Shown here in pieces: positions 6,003 to 6,037 of a stretch of 6,037 bases of DNA. Source of the DNA: Bacillota bacterium. Its GTDB lineage: Bacteria > Bacillota > Clostridia > Christensenellales > CAG-138. How positions within the stretch are numbered: the first letter of the stretch is position 1; each line of letters opens with the position of its first letter. The notes below the pieces were generated by a model. That model was not told the origin of the DNA. It did not search any database and worked only from the letters and a program-made list of their open reading frames with translations. The position numbers and the translations under genes were made by a program. Location: the NCBI GenBank assembly GCA_023458355.1, contig JAEWZS010000100.1, forward strand, positions 1-6,037. Reading direction: 5' to 3'.

Positions 6003-6037
6003 ATTGCACCTCGATTTCCGGTCACAAAACCCATAAT
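5999..6037 (-). CDS. C-terminal end of an upstream operon gene (partial)
   Basis: Reading the minus strand from the window edge, 12 codons (IMGFVTGNRGAI) run open into a TGA at 5999-6001 that overlaps the next gene's TTG. The 4-bp overlap is the same arrangement as between the last two genes of the operon, which argues that this is a genuine coding end. Too little is visible to name it. By comparison with Mbh- and complex I-like operons it could be another membrane subunit. Confidence 0.5.
   Translation of the reverse strand: MMGFVTGNRGAI
6007..6012 (-). promoter_or_regulatory. Ribosome binding site for the TTG start of the NuoJ-like gene
   Basis: GAGGTG on the minus strand, 4 bases before the TTG at 6002 (6 bases if counted from GAGG). 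It lies within the last codons of the upstream gene and supports the TTG as the true start. Confidence 0.65.

Overview
This window looks like chromosomal DNA from an anaerobic bacterium, most likely of the Clostridia. The basis is an archaeal/clostridial-type aspartyl-tRNA synthetase, strong AGGAGG-type ribosome binding sites, hairpin terminators and an energy-converting [NiFe] hydrogenase operon. The placement is inferred from gene content, not from a phylogeny.

Layout: the plus strand (1-714) holds the C-terminal half of an aspartyl-tRNA synthetase followed by a hairpin terminator. A 200-bp convergent intergenic region (715-915) carries three inverted repeats: the synthetase terminator, a perfect 34-bp palindrome with no spacer, and a hairpin that probably ends the opposite operon. 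Everything from 6037 down to 916 lies on the minus strand as one compact operon. In transcription order it contains: the last codons of an upstream gene; a NuoJ/MbhD-E-like membrane protein; a NuoK/MnhC-like protein; a NuoA/MbhI-like protein; the NuoB-like small subunit; the NuoC-like subunit; the NuoD-like [NiFe] large subunit; the NuoH-like membrane anchor; a two-[4Fe-4S] NuoI-like subunit; and a HycI-family maturation protease. Neighbouring genes overlap by 4-8 bp or lie within 17 bp of each other.

How it works together: the large subunit keeps both nickel-binding CxxC pairs (RICGIC and DPCFSC), so this is a group 4 [NiFe] hydrogenase and not a quinone-reducing complex I. Electrons, probably from reduced ferredoxin, would pass through the two clusters of the NuoI-like subunit and the single cluster of the NuoB-like subunit to the NiFe site, which reduces protons to H2. 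The NuoH-, NuoA-, NuoJ- and NuoK-like subunits would couple this to H+ or Na+ translocation. The protease at the operon end would remove the 43-residue tail of the large subunit after nickel insertion. No antiporter-type subunit (NuoL/M/N, MnhD or MbhH) is visible; it may lie upstream beyond the window.

The less ordinary points are the NuoA-like subunit that lacks the family's acidic pair, the apparent fusion of MbhD- and MbhE-like halves in the NuoJ-like protein, and the perfect 34-bp palindrome. I found no CRISPR array, transposon, tRNA or rRNA, and no clearly undescribed system.
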